A stretch of DNA of 64,000 nucleotides from Melastoma dodecandrum. Its lineage: Eukaryota > Streptophyta > Magnoliopsida > Myrtales > Melastomataceae. The notes beneath the pieces are model-generated. The model did not search any database, was not told where the DNA came from, and saw nothing but the letters and a program-made list of their open reading frames with translations. A program made the translations under genes and the position numbers. The stretch lies in NCBI GenBank assembly GCA_029817715.1, contig JARUPY010000258.1, positions 83,559 through 147,558 on the forward strand. The letters are read 5' to 3'. Shown one piece after another: positions 62,835-64,000 of the stretch. How positions within the stretch are numbered: position 1 is the stretch's first letter; each line of letters begins with the position of its first letter.

Positions 62835-64000
62835 CCGCACCTGCACTTTCCTGAGATGGTTTCCAATGATCATCAATTGCGACGATAGGGCGGTCTCAGC
62901 TAATGCGGAAACCTGGGTGGCCGCAGGAAGGGGGTAGACACTCAGAAGAACAATTGTTGTAGAAACAGAAAGCCGTACATCGTCACCCCAACTGCGCTTG
63001 ATGTAGTGCGAACTAGGAGGCGGACTCGGGGCGCATCTCTTCAGCATACTCGCGACACGACTGACAGTTCGTATAGGTCAGCGCGGGCCTGCGTGCGGGG
63101 TCACCGGTACGGGACGCTCGCAGTATCGGTGCGGTCGCCGACGGGCCTGTCCTCCTCGTAGCATTAATGGGCGAGTCTCGACGAGGGATTGGGACTGGCG
63201 AAGCGATAGCGCGCGCGCGGTTTGCCGTTGGGCGGCGTGCCCAAGACGCTGCTGCGAAAGCTATCAGTGCAGAGGAGATACGTGCAACAGCGATCCGGTC
63301 TCGACCTTGCTGATGAAGCTCTGGGAGCACTGGACCGACGCCGCGCGTTGAGTTGGTGTAGCACTCACGCGCGATGGTCGCATCACCAACCGAGCTCCCT
63401 TAGCGGAGATCTTCGCCGTGCTTGGGTAGAGGGCGCGAGGCTGTGCGTTCCGCTCTTGTGACCGTGGCCAGCGGTTGCGCTAGGCTTAGCGATCACTAGT
63501 CAAGGCCCAGTCGCACAGATCGGTGTTCGAGCGGATTAGGAGTCGCGTTCCGGCACTAAGTCATCACTCGTCCCTCCATCGGCTCGAAACGGAGTCGAGG
63601 CCTCTGCGCTCGGCGGGGCTCAGCGATCCCTTTCGCGTCTTTTTGGTCCATTACCGCTCAGATAAACCCATTTTGATCACTTAAGTTGCAATTGCGTGCC
63701 GCTCTGAAAACCGCGGGGAAACGTCGCGGGGCCCCAGCTCGCGGAGGGTTAGAGACGGCACCTCGAGAACGGGATAGAGGGCCGGTATGAGCCACCACTC
63801 AACGGGGCCATTTAGCGAGCTTTTCGGCACGGGGCCCACTGTGCGGCGGAGGACGTCGTGCCCAGCCTCCCCCCCCTTTGGGTGGGAGGGGTGTTTTTTT
63901 TTTTTTCGACGACGACCGCGACGCGTTTTCCGCGTGGATGTACTCGGCGCCGCGGTGCCTCCGCCACGCACGATGTGGAGCGGCTTCCGTCTGCGGCCCG
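62835..64000. other. Region without a supportable gene, different composition
   Basis: About 1.1 kb at the right edge. It is visibly less GC-rich than the rest, has stops in every frame and no codon bias, and the short open frames in it have no SD and no recognisable domain. It holds a terminator-like hairpin with a T-run at 63866-63906. It may be a decayed or low-quality stretch, or the edge of a different element. Confidence 0.6.
63866..63906 (+). terminator. Hairpin followed by 13 T
   Basis: CCTCCCCCCC and GGGTGGGAGG can form a ten-pair stem with one mismatch and a short T loop, followed by GGGTG and 13 T. This is the form of a rho-independent terminator on the plus strand, but there is no recognisable gene upstream, and the region's sequence quality is doubtful. 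Confidence 0.45.

Noticed and set aside
63681..63971. A 96-codon minus-strand frame at the right edge
   Set aside because: It includes the T-run as a poly-Lys stretch and has no coding signs.
1..64000. CRISPR arrays, tRNA/rRNA genes, insertion sequences, attachment sites
   Set aside because: No regularly spaced repeats, cloverleaf-like segments, transposase motifs or long terminal repeats were seen on either strand.

Overview
The window is a piece of a very GC-rich alphaproteobacterial chromosome, most likely Hyphomicrobiales (Rhizobiales). The evidence is gene content: a soluble NAD-dependent molybdenum formate dehydrogenase (fdsGBAD) with a LysR regulator, glnE, rhizobial-type exopolysaccharide genes (exoY, exoF, exoP), a Ugp-like ABC importer and a carnitine-degradation pair. 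Nothing seen fixes the genus. No rRNA, tRNA, CRISPR array, insertion sequence or prophage was found.

Layout. 0-0.5 kb: end of a DUF4142 gene. 0.56-6.6 kb: a Ugp-like importer (order C-B-A-E, minus strand) divergent from two phosphodiesterase-family genes, with a candidate Pho box between them; together this looks like uptake and hydrolysis of glycerophosphodiesters. 6.7-8.6 kb: an HPP/CBS membrane protein, a nested inverted-repeat element, a 35-residue microprotein and trxA. 8.7-13.1 kb: scoAB (acetoacetate activation), an EamA exporter, and a class IV aminotransferase coupled to a sulfotransferase-like gene. 13.1-13.9 kb: a two-gene PIN-domain module. 14-18 kb: a TetR regulator, a fused and truncated emrA/emrB, and a broken gamma-glutamyltransferase-like gene. 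18-22.6 kb: a CocE-type hydrolase and two carnitine-catabolism genes, whose acetoacetate product would feed scoAB. 22.7-28.1 kb: a dipeptide-type ABC importer. 28.6-38 kb: a small protein, glnE, fdsDABG (on the minus strand) and the LysR regulator with a palindromic operator.

38-57.9 kb is an exopolysaccharide locus: exoF, exoY and a coupled unknown gene on the minus strand; exoP, a glycosyltransferase, a polymerase, a WecG/GumM-family transferase, manC, a GH5 enzyme, a flippase and four more glycosyltransferases on the plus strand; then an ExoX-like small membrane protein and a GH5 enzyme with two carbohydrate-binding modules. ManC, a WecG/GumM-type transferase and two GH5 enzymes fit a mannose-containing polymer with a cellulose-like backbone, of the xanthan/acetan kind (inference). 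58.2-62.8 kb holds an aldose-1-epimerase-like gene, a bicupin oxalate decarboxylase-like gene and a GAF-PAS-GGDEF-EAL protein.

Sequence quality needs care. Genes at about 15-20.5, 40.6-49.4 and 58.4-62.1 kb carry many one-base insertions or deletions that break otherwise well-conserved reading frames. A run of 22 G lies inside the GGDEF domain, and the last 1.1 kb is less GC-rich with no gene I can support. Most breaks are better explained as sequence or assembly error than as true pseudogenes. Intact genes between these blocks read cleanly.
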